Origin: Eimeria necatrix
Taxonomy: Eukaryota; Apicomplexa; Conoidasida; Eucoccidiorida; Eimeriidae
Length of the DNA stretch: 64,000 nucleotides
Direction: 5' to 3'
NCBI RefSeq assembly: GCF_000499385.1
Contig: NW_013654863.1
Span: 27,442-91,441, forward strand
This document shows positions 49,654 to 60,715 of this stretch, in pieces (position 1 is the stretch's first letter; each line of letters starts with the position of its first letter). The translations under genes and the position numbers were made by a program. The notes beneath the pieces were generated by a model. That model was given only the letters and a program-made list of their open reading frames with translations. It was not told where the DNA came from and did no database searches.

Positions 49654-49799
49654 TAGAAGTAGATGAAAGGCGCAAGGCCAGCAACTTAAGCCTCGTGCTG
49701 CGGCTGTGGCTGCCCCCAGGGGTTTACTGCACAATGGCGCTGCGGGAGCTCATGGGTGTACATACACCCGAAGGCCCGGGCGAGTGGCGGGGCTTCTAA
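44889..49799 (+). CDS. PUS7: TruD/PUS7-family RNA pseudouridine synthase
   Basis: Two exons, 44889-47378 and 47742-49799, join in phase 0 (GAAAGG|GTACGT and TGTGCTGCAG|), giving 1515 residues. PUS7 enzymes convert uridine to pseudouridine in tRNA, snRNA and mRNA. The family signature AGTKDRRGVTTQ is intact, with the presumed catalytic Asp at about residue 817. Other conserved parts: GFRGAVKALFEDFQVYE near the start, YGLVLLLKQNRDTAAALHCL, HLGELRGNFFQIVIRNV, GFLNYFGLQRFG (about 930), AFVFNHLLTYRWTKYGNKVV, the late GGYRKI segment and YCTMALRELM at the end. The length is more than double the usual 650-700 residues. The excess is almost all poly-Ala, poly-Ser and poly-Gln inserted between core elements, most of it before the catalytic motif. 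The intron carries a CAG run near its donor and CTG runs near its acceptor. Upstream in-frame sequence without ATG might add a 5' exon. Confidence 0.92.
47402..47733 (+). repeat. CAG and CTG runs inside the PUS7-like intron
   Basis: (CAG)n of about 20 units at 47402-47464 near the donor, then CTG runs at 47537-47578 and 47702-47733 near the acceptor. The arms are mutually complementary. Confidence 0.9.
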
Positions 49800-49828
49800 T
49801 TCTGCAAACGATTCAATTCATTTAAAAT

Positions 49829-49925
49829 GCGTTGCTGCTGCAGCTGCTGCTGCTGCAGCTGCTGCTGCTGCAGCTGCTGCTGCTGCAGCAGCTGCTGCTG
49901 CTGCAGCTGCTGCTGCTGCTGCTGC
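49829..49925. repeat. (CAGCTGCTGCTG)n array
   Basis: Regular CTGCTGCTGCAG units of about 12 bp repeated about eight times, right after the PUS7-like stop. CTGCAG/CAGCTG boxes make it self-complementary. Confidence 0.9.
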
Positions 49926-50039
49926 GGCTTTGTCTGCGTTAGCACTGGCAGCAGCGCCGGCAAACCGGCAGCAGCAGTAGCAGCAGCAGGCTGGCCGCGA
50001 GCGTCTTCAGCAGCAGATGTTCCTAGTGAATGTTGAGTT

Positions 50040-50110
50040 TGCATTTATTAAATAATAAATAATAAACAATAAATAAATAATAATAAATGATAAATGATAA
50101 ATAAATAAAC
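50040..50110. repeat. AATAAATAAT-type AT microsatellite
   Basis: Irregular AATAAA/AATAAT repeats. Several AATAAA hexamers could act as polyadenylation signals for either converging gene, but this is not specific. Confidence 0.8.
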
Positions 50111-50569
50111 ATTCTGTTAGCTTCACAGGCGGCAAATGTGCTTGTATTTGCTCTAACGCGTCGCTGCTGCTTTGGACGCCGCCTGCCCTAGCTGCTGGCA
50201 GCGGCAGCAGCAGCAGCAGCAGCAGCAGCATGAAATAAAAATAGAGCTATCACTTTGATGCAGCAAATGGCTTGAGGATGCAGCAAAATAAACAAATCTG
50301 CGTTTAATTGTCTGTCTTTGTCTTCTTTCCAACGAAAGAAGGGCTGCTGCCTGCAGCCCCTGTTGCTGCTGCTTTACTTCCTCGGTGGCGGCTTCCTGCA
50401 GCAGCAGCAACACAGCAGCAGCAGCGGGCACTAGCAGCAAACACAGCAGCAGCACGGGGCAGTAGCAGCAAACAAAGCAGCAGCGCACAGCAGAAGCAGC
50501 AGCAGCAGCTAACACAGCAGCAGCAGCAGAGAGCAGCAGCGAGGACAAAGTATACGCATATCTAGAGTT

Positions 50570-50825
50570 GCCCAATATAAACGGAACTGAAAACAACCAA
50601 AAAGTAAAAATAAAAATAAAAAATAAAATCAAGAAAAAGAAAAAACAAAACAAGACGACAAAACAAAGCAAATCAAAACGAAACAACAAGGCAACGTTAA
50701 ACAGAACAACAAAGTACAACAAACGAAACAAGAAAACAAATAAAATAAAACAAAACAATAAAATAAAACAAAACAATGAAAAGAAACAAAACAAAACAAA
50801 GAAACAAAAGAAAACAAAGAAGTGA
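50570..50825. repeat. A/C-rich (AAACA)n-type tract
   Basis: About 250 bp of AAACAA, AAATAAA and AAAACAA variants with almost no T or G. The coding strand of SND1 is the complement and stays open through the tract, giving a Phe/Cys/Leu/Val-rich tail. Confidence 0.85.
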
Positions 50826-51031
50826 GTGCGTGCTTGTTTTGCTGCTTGTGAAGTGCGGGAAAGTCTTCGTCTTCTTCGTCTTCGCCGATATCTCCATATC
50901 TCCAAACATTCAAATGAGCTTTTCGGGCCTTTTGTTCTTCAGCAGCAAATCGAGAGAAGAAGCGGCAGCTGCTCTTGCGGTCCAGCAGCGCCAAACCCAT
51001 GCCCAGCAGCTTCTCGTTCACAGACGGCTCT

Positions 51032-51062
<31 letters not shown>

Positions 51063-51388
51063 AGGGGGGTGCAGCACGGCGGTAGCAGCAGCAGCAGCGG
51101 GAGTTGCAGCAGCAGCAGCAGCACCGGCGGGGGCTGCAGCAGCAGCAGCGGGAGTTGCAGCAGCAGCAGCAGCGGGGTTGCAGCAGCAGCAGCAGCAAGG
51201 AAAAAGGAGCTGAAGGGCAGCAGCAATCCGCACTTTTCTCGGAAAAGTCCTCTTCAGCTGTCAAGACACAAAGCCTTTTCTTGTCGCTGCTGAGTCCTTC
51301 AATCAAACAATGGAAAACCATTCCCTCCGTCAGCGCATGCAGCGCGTCTGCTGCGTCTTCCTCCATGTCTGGCGGCGGCAGCAGCCCT

Positions 51389-51430
<42 letters not shown>

Positions 51431-51525
51431 GTTGTGGCAGCGGGAGCGACGGGCAGAGAGAGTTGCTGCAGCTGCTGGGCAGCGAAGCAGCAGCGGCGGT
51501 TGCAGCAGGCGAAGACCCAATTGGA

Positions 51526-51559
<34 letters not shown>

Positions 51560-52003
51560 GCAGCAGCAACAGCAGCAGCGGCGACTCCCTCCCCTTCTCA
51601 TCCCCAACGCCAGCAACAGCAACAGCAGCATCAGCAGCAGCCGCAGCCCCATCGACAGCAACATCCCACACAGCAGCAGCATCCCCCAAAGCAGCAGCAG
51701 CATCATCCCCACAGCAGCAGCAGCATAATCCCCACAGCAGCAGCAGCATAATCCCCACAGCAGCAGCAGCACCATCCCCACAGCAGCAGCAGCACCACCC
51801 CCACAGCAGCAGCAGCACCATCCCCACAGCAGCAGCAGCAGCATCCCCACAGCAGCAGCAGCATCATCCCCACAGCAGCAGCAGCACCATCCCCACAGCA
51901 GCATCATCATCCCGACAGCAGCAGCAGCAGCACCCCCACAGCAGCAGCAGAACCATCCCCACAGCAGCAGCATCATCCCCACAGCAGCAGCAGCAGCACC
52001 CCC

Positions 52004-52036
<33 letters not shown>

Positions 52037-52421
52037 GGCTGCACCTGAGAGCATGCAGTGCGTGGCCTGGGGGGGCACTGCAGCAGCAGTGAGGGCGGCG
52101 GGGCACCTCCGAATTTGGCTAAGTCCCAACTTCTCCTTCAAGCCGAAGTCAATGTAGCAAACGCTCAGCTGCGGGCCCTCCCGGCCCTCCACCCTCGCGC
52201 GGTACCACTGCAGCAAGCCCGCACAGCCGCAGCCCTGGCCCGCTGCTGCAGCAGCAGCTGCTGCTGCAGCAGCTGCAGCAGCAGCTGCAGCAGCTGCTGC
52301 AGCAGCTGCTGCTGCAGCTGCTGCTGCGCTGAGTCTAGCTCGTTTTGGTGGATTTTGAAAACGCTGTTCAATTATTAAGCGCAGCAGACGTGATAGGTGT
52401 ACGCAAACGCAGGTGCAACAG

Positions 52422-52479
<58 letters not shown>

Positions 52480-53169
52480 ACCTGGCCGTCGGCCGCATGC
52501 AGCCCCAAAATGATTTCGCCTTTTCGCGGCATTCCCGCGAGAGTATAAGTGGAGTCTGCTGTTGCTGCTGCTGCTGTTGCTTCTCTGATTTCTGCTGCTA
52601 TGGAGTCCAACTTGTCGCTTCTTTCCTCCTTCACGCAAACCCCCAAACACTTCAAACCCTAAACCCTAGAAACAACTTCTAAAGACCTTTCGCACCAACC
52701 TAAACCCTAAACCCTAAACCCTAAACCCTAAACCCTAGACCTATTAAAACCCAAATCCATGTAATCTATGTGAGCAGAGTATTCATCAGCTCCAAGCTCC
52801 AACCCCTAAACCCTAAACCCCAAACCCTAAACCCTTGACCCGAAACCTCAAACCCTAAACCCTAAACCCCAAACCCCAAACCCTAAACCCTAAACCCTAA
52901 ACCCTAGACGCAGCTGCGCACCTGGATGTAGAAGGAGTCGAATTTGTCGATGTGGGAAACAACAACTCCGCTAAGATTCTTTTCCATGAAAGTTTCAGCA
53001 GGTTCATTATCTTCTTCGAGGGCCCCCGGGAGGCCCCACAAGTTAATTCGGTTTGCTTTTGCTGCTGCTTCTGCTGCAGCAAGAGCTTCTCTGCATGCGC
53101 TGCGGGCCAGCGAGAAGGGCACAGTCTGCGCGAGCCCTGCTGCCAGCAGCTCCACCGCGAGGTTCACCC

Positions 53170-53213
<44 letters not shown>

Positions 53214-54405
53214 CTGCTGCTGTACAGCAGCGTGCCTATGAAGTTGCCCCCCCTGTCGCACTGCTCCACCTGTATGTACACCTCGCGCTGCAGCACTCTG
53301 CTGCGGCTGAACTGAAGGGCCTCCGGGCCATAAGGCTCAGCAGCTCTTTCTTTGGGGCCCCCCGGGAGGGGCCCCCTGGCTGTTTGCGGGCAGCGGATCC
53401 CGGAAAGGGCAAAAGATATTATCAGAGATTGCTGCAGCAGCAGCAAACGCAGCACAAATCAACGTCGCCGAGGCCCTGCAGCAGCTGCAGCAGCAGCAGC
53501 AGCAGCAGCAATAGCTGCAGAAAAACAGCGCGCCACCCGGATCCGCCAAACAGCAGCAGCAGCAGCAGCAGCGAGAGCAGCAGCAGCAGCAACAGCTGCA
53601 GAAAAGCAGCGCGCCACCCGAATCCGCCAAACAGCAGCAGCAGCAGCAGCAGCAGCGAGAGCAGCAGCAGCAGCAGCAGCAGCAAGTTGGTTCTCACTGA
53701 AGGAATCCTGAGTCTGAATCTCGCAGCATTGAAGACGTTTTCAACAATGGCTTCGATCTGGGGGTAGCGCTGCAGCTGCTGCAGATGAGCCACAGCTCTT
53801 TGGGCATTTGCAGGGCCCATTAAGTCCACCAAACGAACTACTTTAATTGCTGCTGCAGCAGCAAATTGGCCGCGCTTTGCTGCCTGCGCCTCCTTCTCCA
53901 GCTGCTGGTACACGTCGTAGCGCTGCAGCAGCAAAAGTGCATTTTGCAAAACAAATGTTAAAATTACTTATAAATGTTCACAACTTTGCAAAACAAATGT
54001 TAAAATTGTTAATAATGTTCACTTTATATTCGGTCTAGTGTAATCTGCACAAAGACAGACGCTGCTGCTGCTGCAGTGCAGCAGCAGCAGCAGCTGAGCT
54101 GCAAACGCCGCGTTCAAGAGTACGTACACTCCGGAGCAGCAGTTGTTCAGACGACAAATAAGAAATTAAAAATGATGATGAATAAAAATTGGAAAGAGCA
54201 GCCAGGAAGAAAGGAAACACAATGAACGGACAACGGGCTTTTGCTGCTGCTGCGGCTGTTGCTGCAGCTGCTGCAGGACGCAGGCACGGCGACAGAGCCA
54301 CTGCAGCAGCAGCAGCAGCAGCAGCGCCACTAACAGCAGCAACAGCACTACCACGCGCACCACAGCAGCAGGAGAAACACCAGACAGCCCAGCGCGCGCG
54401 CAGCA

Positions 54406-54448
<43 letters not shown>

Positions 54449-54925
54449 CACCTCCGCTTGATCGTCTTCGGCCCTGTGCGGGACGGTCCTGGCGAGGCCG
54501 GCCTGGAGCAGCAGCTCGGAGACGTTTTGGCCTTTTCTGTCTTCGCTGAGTTTCGCAGAGCCGTCGTAATCTTCCGGAATTCCCAAAAGTTTCAAAGACC
54601 CAACATAAACAGAAACAAAATGCATGTTGCCTTTGCTGTCGCTCGGCGGCGGCGCAGCAACCCCCGTGGCTGTCGGCAGCGGCGCCCGCACGTACTCCAA
54701 AAACACCTGCGAAGTCCAGGCAGTTTCAGACAAATCCCCCTTCAAAGCTGCTGCAGCAGCAGCAGCAGCAGCAGCAGCAGCTGCAGCAGCAGCAGCTGCA
54801 GCAGCAGCAGATCAAATGGCCTGCTCGTCGCGCTACTTAGCGCGCTAGTTGGGCTCTAAAGGCTCTCTCTGCTCGCTTTCTAGTGCTGCTGCCGGCAACA
54901 GACGAAGGAGGCTAACGCGCACACT

Positions 54926-54960
<35 letters not shown>

Positions 54961-55932
54961 GCTGGGAGCCGGAACTTGGGAGTTTATCGAACTAAAGGCA
55001 GCAAAATTGGTTTTAAAACTGGAATAAATGCATTAGAAGCTTCGAAAAAGGAGCAAAGAAGCCCGACCTTGACCATTTTTCCAATTGTCTTCTTGCGCAC
55101 GAGCTCCTTGGCCTCCAAGGCAATGGCCTCGTCTTCTCTCGACTGAGTCTTGTTGAGGCCGGCGGGCCTCAAACAGCGAATTGAGGCGAAGTAAACGCGA
55201 CGAGAAGTCCCGGAAGGAAGTTTCAAAATCACGCTGTCACCGCTGAGCACTTCCTCCACAGTCGCCGCGTACACCTTCTCCAAAGGGTCGCTGCCCCCCG
55301 CGGGATTGTAGTCCTGGGGAATTCAAGTTGCAACAAAGCAAAAAACGCAAAATAATTCAAATTCAAATTGCAAAAAAAGCAAAAAACGCAAAACTATTCA
55401 AGTTCAAGTTGCAAAAAAAAGCAAAAAACGCAAAACTATTCAAGTTCAAGTTGCAAAAAAAAAGCAAAAAACGCGAAACAATTCAAGTTCAAGTTGCAAA
55501 AAAGCAAAAAACGCAAAAAAATTCAAGTTGCAAAAAAAGAAGCAAAAAACGCAAAACTATTCAAGTTCAACTAAAGTGGGACGCCGGGAAGCACCAGCAC
55601 GAGCACCACTTGAACAACGGCGAAACCAAACTGGAACACTTGGCCCGCAAAAAGTGAAGATCTCCCGCGAATTTGCATGCAGAAAGACTAACTAAATAAT
55701 TATTTAGATGCCAAATAATTATTATTTCAAATAAAACGACACTGAGCTGCGGAAACGAGGCAAACACAACCCAGATCGTGGCTGCTGCCAAACGTGAATG
55801 TGCAAATGAGGTAAAGCCCGCAGCGGGAACGAAGGCGATCCTGCAGTTTTTTGGGCTTTCTCGCTGTCAAGCGCATACTTTCGCAAGCACTGCAGCAGCA
55901 TTTTCGCAATAAAAACGTGCAGCAGCAACAAA

Positions 55933-55970
<38 letters not shown>

Positions 55971-56817
55971 GCGTGTTTACCTTCCAGCGCCTGAGGCGGT
56001 TGGCCTGCGCCTCCTTCATGGCCTGGCGGAGCTTCTGGGGCTCCTCCGTGAGCTGCGCAGTGGCATTATTGACGCGGGCAAATCCATTTGACAATAAAAG
56101 TAAACTAATTAGTCCGTTGGGGTGGTAGACAGTGCCCAGCAAGTTGCCGTAGTCGTCGCTGCCTTCCACGCGCACTGTCACGTCCCGATTCAACAGCCGG
56201 ATCTCCACGAAAAAACGAGCTTCCGCTGCGAACATTTCCCGAAAAATATCAAAAAATAAACAATTTAATTCTTTTTCATCTTTTTAAATCCCAATCAAGC
56301 CGTTTCTGCGGCGAACACCACCCCCAGCAAGGGAATTCAAGAACACGAGTTCCATTCAGCTTTCCAGTTCGCAAACTGCAGCGCTTTCGCTCAGTGCAGC
56401 AAATTCAATAAATAAACTCCAAATTAAGAGTCTAAATTGCAAAATAAACAAACAAAAAAAGGAGAAAAGCCTCCACAAGGGGCCCCTCCGTGGGCTTCCA
56501 AGAAGTTGAATTGGAACAGTCAACAAAAGGAATCTGCAAAGGACGCGGGAGGCGAAGGCGGAATAGAGTCGCCTCAAAAACATTTCAAAAGACAAAAAGA
56601 ATAAAAATGAAGAAAAATAAAAGTAAGGAGGCAGCAGCAGCACGCAGCAAAAAAATTGAAACAAAACTCGGGAAATGAACTGCAGCAAAAGCCTTTCTGG
56701 CCATTTCCTCTCCCTCTCAAGATCAGGGAAAACGCGAGTAAAACATATTAAGCAATTTATAAATAAACAAAAGACAGCAGCACGCAAATGCCAAGGGAAA
56801 GCTCAAACCCCGCCACA

Positions 56818-56880
<63 letters not shown>

Positions 56881-57253
56881 CCTGCGAAAGGCTCTAGGAC
56901 CAGGTTGCCCTCTGCGTCCCTCTTGGCGCCAGGGCACTGAATTCCGGAGAGGGAAAGGGCACAGTAAGTGAAGACGGGGGGCCCCTCGGGGGCCCCCCCG
57001 GGGGGCCCCCCGGGGGGCCCCCCGGGGGCCCCCCCTTTGTTCATTTGAATGGCCACTCTTAAGGACCCTCCGTCTCGAACATATTCCACAATTGCCGGCA
57101 GCCGCTGCCCCTTGTACTTAGCAGCAAACTCCGAAACGAAGGCGGGGTCCCCCACGGCCCAGTGGATCTCGCGGACAGTGTTGCTGCTGCTGCTGCTGCT
57201 GCTGAAGAGGCCCAGCTGCTTCGCCTTCGCCTCGGCCTCGCACTCCTCCAGCT

Positions 57254-57291
<38 letters not shown>

Positions 57292-57534
57292 GCAGCGCGG
57301 GCGTGAGTCCGCGCGGCGGCGGCGCCAGCAGCAGCAAAGACACGCAGCTGCAGCGCGCGCAGCAGCAAAGACACGCAGCTGCAGCAGCAGCAGCAGCAAA
57401 CACGCGGAGCCGCCCGAGCAGCAGCAAGCACGCGCAGCAGCAGCCCGCGCAGCAGCAAAGACAAGCCGCAGCAGCCGCGCAGCAGCGAAGCCAAGCCGCA
57501 GCAGCGCGCGCAGCAGCAAACCCAAGCCCCAGCC

Positions 57535-57594
<60 letters not shown>

Positions 57595-57895
57595 CCGCGG
57601 AGGTCGTGAGCGACGGGGGGGTTCTTGTTGTCGCGGAGCCTGGCCAGCCCCCTCCTGAGGAGCTCGCAGGCCACGTTTTGGCCCTGCAGCAAAACGCATG
57701 CGTATTCCTTTCCTGCTGCAGCAAACTCCACTTTGAACTGAACTTGCTGCCCAATTAGCTGCTGCCGCAGCAACTCGCGAGCAGCAAAGCCGAAGGGCTC
57801 GTCGCTGCTCTCGTGCGTCAGCGTCTTCACGGCCACCCGCGGGGCCACCACGGAGCACAGGCTCACGCGCTTCTCCGGGGGGGGCCCCCCTGCGC

Positions 57896-57937
<42 letters not shown>

Positions 57938-58068
57938 GGGGTGCAGCAGCAGCAGCAGCAGCGGGGCGGCGGCAGCGGCCGCCGCCGCAGTCCGCCCGGG
58001 CAAGGCTGACGCGGGCGCGCTGCGCGGTGCGCGCTGCGTTGGGCAGCAGCTGCTGTGCAGCAGCAGCA

Positions 58069-58103
<35 letters not shown>

Positions 58104-58201
58104 AGCGGGAATGCGCGGAGCAGCTCACCCTTGGGCGCCCCCACGAGCACCAAAGTGTCGCCGGAGATAACCTCCTTGACTGTCGCGACGCCGCTGGCCA
58201 T
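50629..58201 (-). CDS. SND1: Tudor-SN protein (staphylococcal nuclease domains plus Tudor), 12 exons
   Basis: Exons: 58201-58129, 57889-57596, 57253-56882, 56225-55981, 55313-55068, 54706-54452, 53922-53698, 53431-52922, 52628-52482, 52207-52045, 51386-51234 and 51029-50629. Every junction keeps phase, totalling 1027 residues (about 910 in animals). SND1 binds and cleaves structured RNA and acts in RNA silencing and mRNA control. SN domains: VKEVISGDTLVLVGAPKG joined to GPPPEKRVSLCSVV; VEYVRDGGSLRV; VEEVLSGDSVILKLPSG; VENVFNAARFRLRIPS. Tudor: WYRARVEG (about 790) and CYIDFG (about 807). The last SN half ends LNVWRYGDIGEDEEDEDFPA. Inserts: poly-Ser and a Gly-Pro stretch in exon 3, poly-Gln in exon 8. 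After residue 954 the frame runs on for 73 Phe/Cys/Leu-rich residues through an A/C-rich tract; a missed intron there is possible. Introns carry CTG on the coding strand, and intron 8 holds telomere-like repeats. Confidence 0.92.
51660..52040. repeat. Minisatellite of CCCCACAGCAGCAGCAG(C)A(T/C)(C/A) units
   Basis: About 14 units of 20-30 bp, each CATCCCCACAGCAGCAGCAG or CACCCCCACAGCAGCAGCAG with variable CAG number. It lies wholly in SND1 intron 10, where the coding strand reads CTGCTGCTGTGGGGATG. Confidence 0.9.
52654..52910. repeat. Telomere-like AAACCCT arrays in SND1 intron 8
   Basis: Arrays at 52654-52669, 52699-52738 and 52801-52910, the last with variants (CCCCAAA, CCCTTGA). On the SND1 coding strand they read TTTAGGG and begin about 12 bases after the donor GTGCGC. 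Confidence 0.95.
55325..55570. repeat. Tandem repeat, about 42-bp unit, six copies
   Basis: Units of TTCAAGTTCAAGTTGC, A-run, GCAAAAAACGCAAAAC with variable A-run length. Located in SND1 intron 4. Confidence 0.9.
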
Positions 58202-59457
58202 CTTTGCAGTGAAGGAACCCTGAAGGCCGCACAGCAGTGAAGACCGGAGCTGCGGCGCGGGGAAAGCGCGGAAACTCGGGGCTCGGGAGGCCCTTGAGGA
58301 GATAATGGAAACGAAAATAGTAAATGCAAGTTGAGGAGACAAGTTCGAGAAGAAATGCCGCAAAAATCGCGGACTGAAGCCGCGGAACGCCCGCGCAGAA
58401 GGAAAGCTGCAAAGACCTGCCGATACACCTGAGACCCGCGAAACCACGGGAACTCGAGCTTACCCGGCAACCCCCGAGGGAATTAATTTATATTCCAATT
58501 TGAATTAAATAATACTTAGCCTTGAGAGGCGCAGAGACGAAAGAACAGAGCACGAGCCTCCATCTCAGCCTTTCGGCGTCGCAGCCCCAACCACGGAAGG
58601 TCGCGAGGCGGCGGCTGCTGCAGCTCGCGAAAGAATTCCCTTTTCTCCGCCACACAGTTTTAAAAATGAATAAATTCATTTAAATGAACCTTTTGGGACG
58701 AATTGCGAGTCCCAAGTTGCGCAGAGCCGCAGCCTGCGCGTGAACTTGCCTGCTGCTGCGCTTCTCTGCGGTGTCTGTAAACCCCACAACGGCGCAAACC
58801 CCTAGTCGGAAAGCGCCAAATTCATTGAATTATAATTTATTTTATCAATTTTGTTTTGGGTTTCAGTTTTGGCACTGAAAGTCCAGAAACTCTGCAGAAG
58901 TAGCAGCACTGGGTGGAAACGCCACGCAGGCGACTGCAGAATTGCGGAAAAATTCAACTTTTTGAATTGCCAACTCCCGCAGTTTCAAACTAGAACAAAG
59001 TAATTCATTTTTATTTCATTATTTTTATTCACCAGAATTATTTAAGGACTATTTAAAGGCTTCTTTGCATTCATTTCAAACTCCAGCTTTTGAACTCCTC
59101 CTGCAGTTCTGGATCTGGGGGATTTTTCAAACTGCACTTCAGGGGTCACTCTCGAATATCGAAGGACTTGTTTTGAATTCAAACATTCCGTCTTTTTGCA
59201 ATTTAAATACTTTTTGTCTTTTTAAAACTCAAAAGTAATTAATTTCCAACTTGCGAGGGCACTTCAAGCAGCGGGGGGGGAGCTGTTGCTGGGTGGTGTG
59301 CAGCAGCAGCAGCAGCAACCCCTCTGCAGCAGCAGCAGCAACTCTTCTGCAGCAGCAGCAGCAGCAGTGTCTTTTTAATTTCTCGCTTAAACCCCTGAGA
59401 TCTGTCTTAGAGTCAATCAGCAAATCAAATGCACTAAAACTCCTTCAGCATTTTACT
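58202..59457. other. SND1 5' flank and gene-poor AT-rich DNA
   Basis: No convincing open frame was seen. The first few hundred bases presumably carry the SND1 promoter. Short CAG runs at 59300-59365 and AT-rich patches are the only visible structure. Confidence 0.5.
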
Positions 59458-59505
59458 GCAGCAAAACTCAAATTTGCTGCATGCAGCAAATTTGAGTTTT
59501 GCTGC
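59458..59505. repeat. Perfect 48-bp palindrome
   Basis: Left arm 59458-59481 is the exact reverse complement of right arm 59482-59505, with no spacer. The centre is TTTGCTGCATGCAGCAAA. It is followed by a direct repeat of GAGTTTTGCTGCTTTTGCTG. Confidence 0.95.
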
Positions 59506-59509
59506 TTTT

Positions 59510-60715
59510 GCTGCAGCAGTGAGTTTTGCTGCTTTTGCTGCAGCAGAGCTGCAGCAAAAAGAAGAATGAATTACAAAAACCAAAAAGACCTTTTTATAAA
59601 TCTTTAAATCCCAAAAAGAGCTCCAAAAGAAATAAAATAAATAATAAAATAAAATAAATAAAAGGTAAAATGGATTTAGAGTCCAACTGTAGTTTTACAC
59701 AATTAAATAAATGACTATAAATGTTTTTGTAGAATTGCGCATGCGCGCATGCAATCAGGTGTATGTACAGCATGCATGCAAGCTTCATAAATTAAAGTTA
59801 AAATGAAAAAAACAAAAATATAAATCTTTTATTTCCAACTCAAAGATTCAAACTTTGCATTGGGTTTCCAGTCAATCCCACTATTTGCTGTCTATCAAAA
59901 CCCTAAGCGAATTAGGGTTTAGGGTTTAGGGTTTAGGGTTTAGGGTTTCGGTCAATTCAGTCGTTTGTTCAGATTGAGCAAAAGAGAAGCAAATTGGTTT
60001 TCTTTTGCGCCTTTTAGCGAAACAGAACAAATTAAATAAATAATTTTTTGTATTTTAAAAAATTCAAACAAATAAAAAATAAATAAAAAGAAATATAAAA
60101 AAGAAATATTTTGATTTCTGTTCCGATTCTTTATATATTTTCTGTTACAAATAAACTATTTAAGTCATCTTGTTCTACTTTATTAATTTATTAATTTCTT
60201 TTTTATTATTTCAATTATCTTGATTTGCATTTCCTTCACTTGCATGACACTGGCATTTTTAATTAATTTATTTATTTTTAATATTTCTTTTGCATGCAAT
60301 TGCTTTAGTTTGAATTGCATGCAAGAAATAAAAGCCACTTAATTAATTCTTTAAAATGATTTTAAAAAATAAATATTTAAATAAATAAAAACAAAAAGAG
60401 TGAAAAGACAGCCCGAGTTATTTGCCGCCCTTTTGTTTCTTTTTATGTTTTTTAAAAAGTAAAAAACCAGAAATAAATATTTCTTTTTTCTTTTTATGCT
60501 TTTCTAAAAAGTAAAGAACAAAAATAATTAATTTTTAATCTCCAACAAATCAGCAGCAGAAACAAACACACAAATTTCCATAATAAGGCCTCAACTCCAC
60601 TATTATCTTTTCTTGAATTCTTCTTTAAATCATTTTTTCAGCTTTTTCTTTTTCTTCTTTCAACACTCAACTCCCTCCAAATGCTCCAGAATTGCTGCCC
60701 TTCTACTCTTTCCTA
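59510..60715. other. AT-rich gene-poor region
   Basis: Long runs of AATAAAT and TTTTATT type with no protein-like frame. It includes the telomere-like TTTAGGG array at 59912-59949. Confidence 0.6.
59912..59949 (+). repeat. Telomere-like (TTTAGGG)n array
   Basis: Five TTTAGGG units in intergenic AT-rich DNA, preceded by a single AAACCCTAAG. Confidence 0.95.

Noticed and set aside
50568..50825. Lys/Asn-rich plus-strand frame
   Set aside because: It is a translation of the A/C-rich tract, with no other coding feature.
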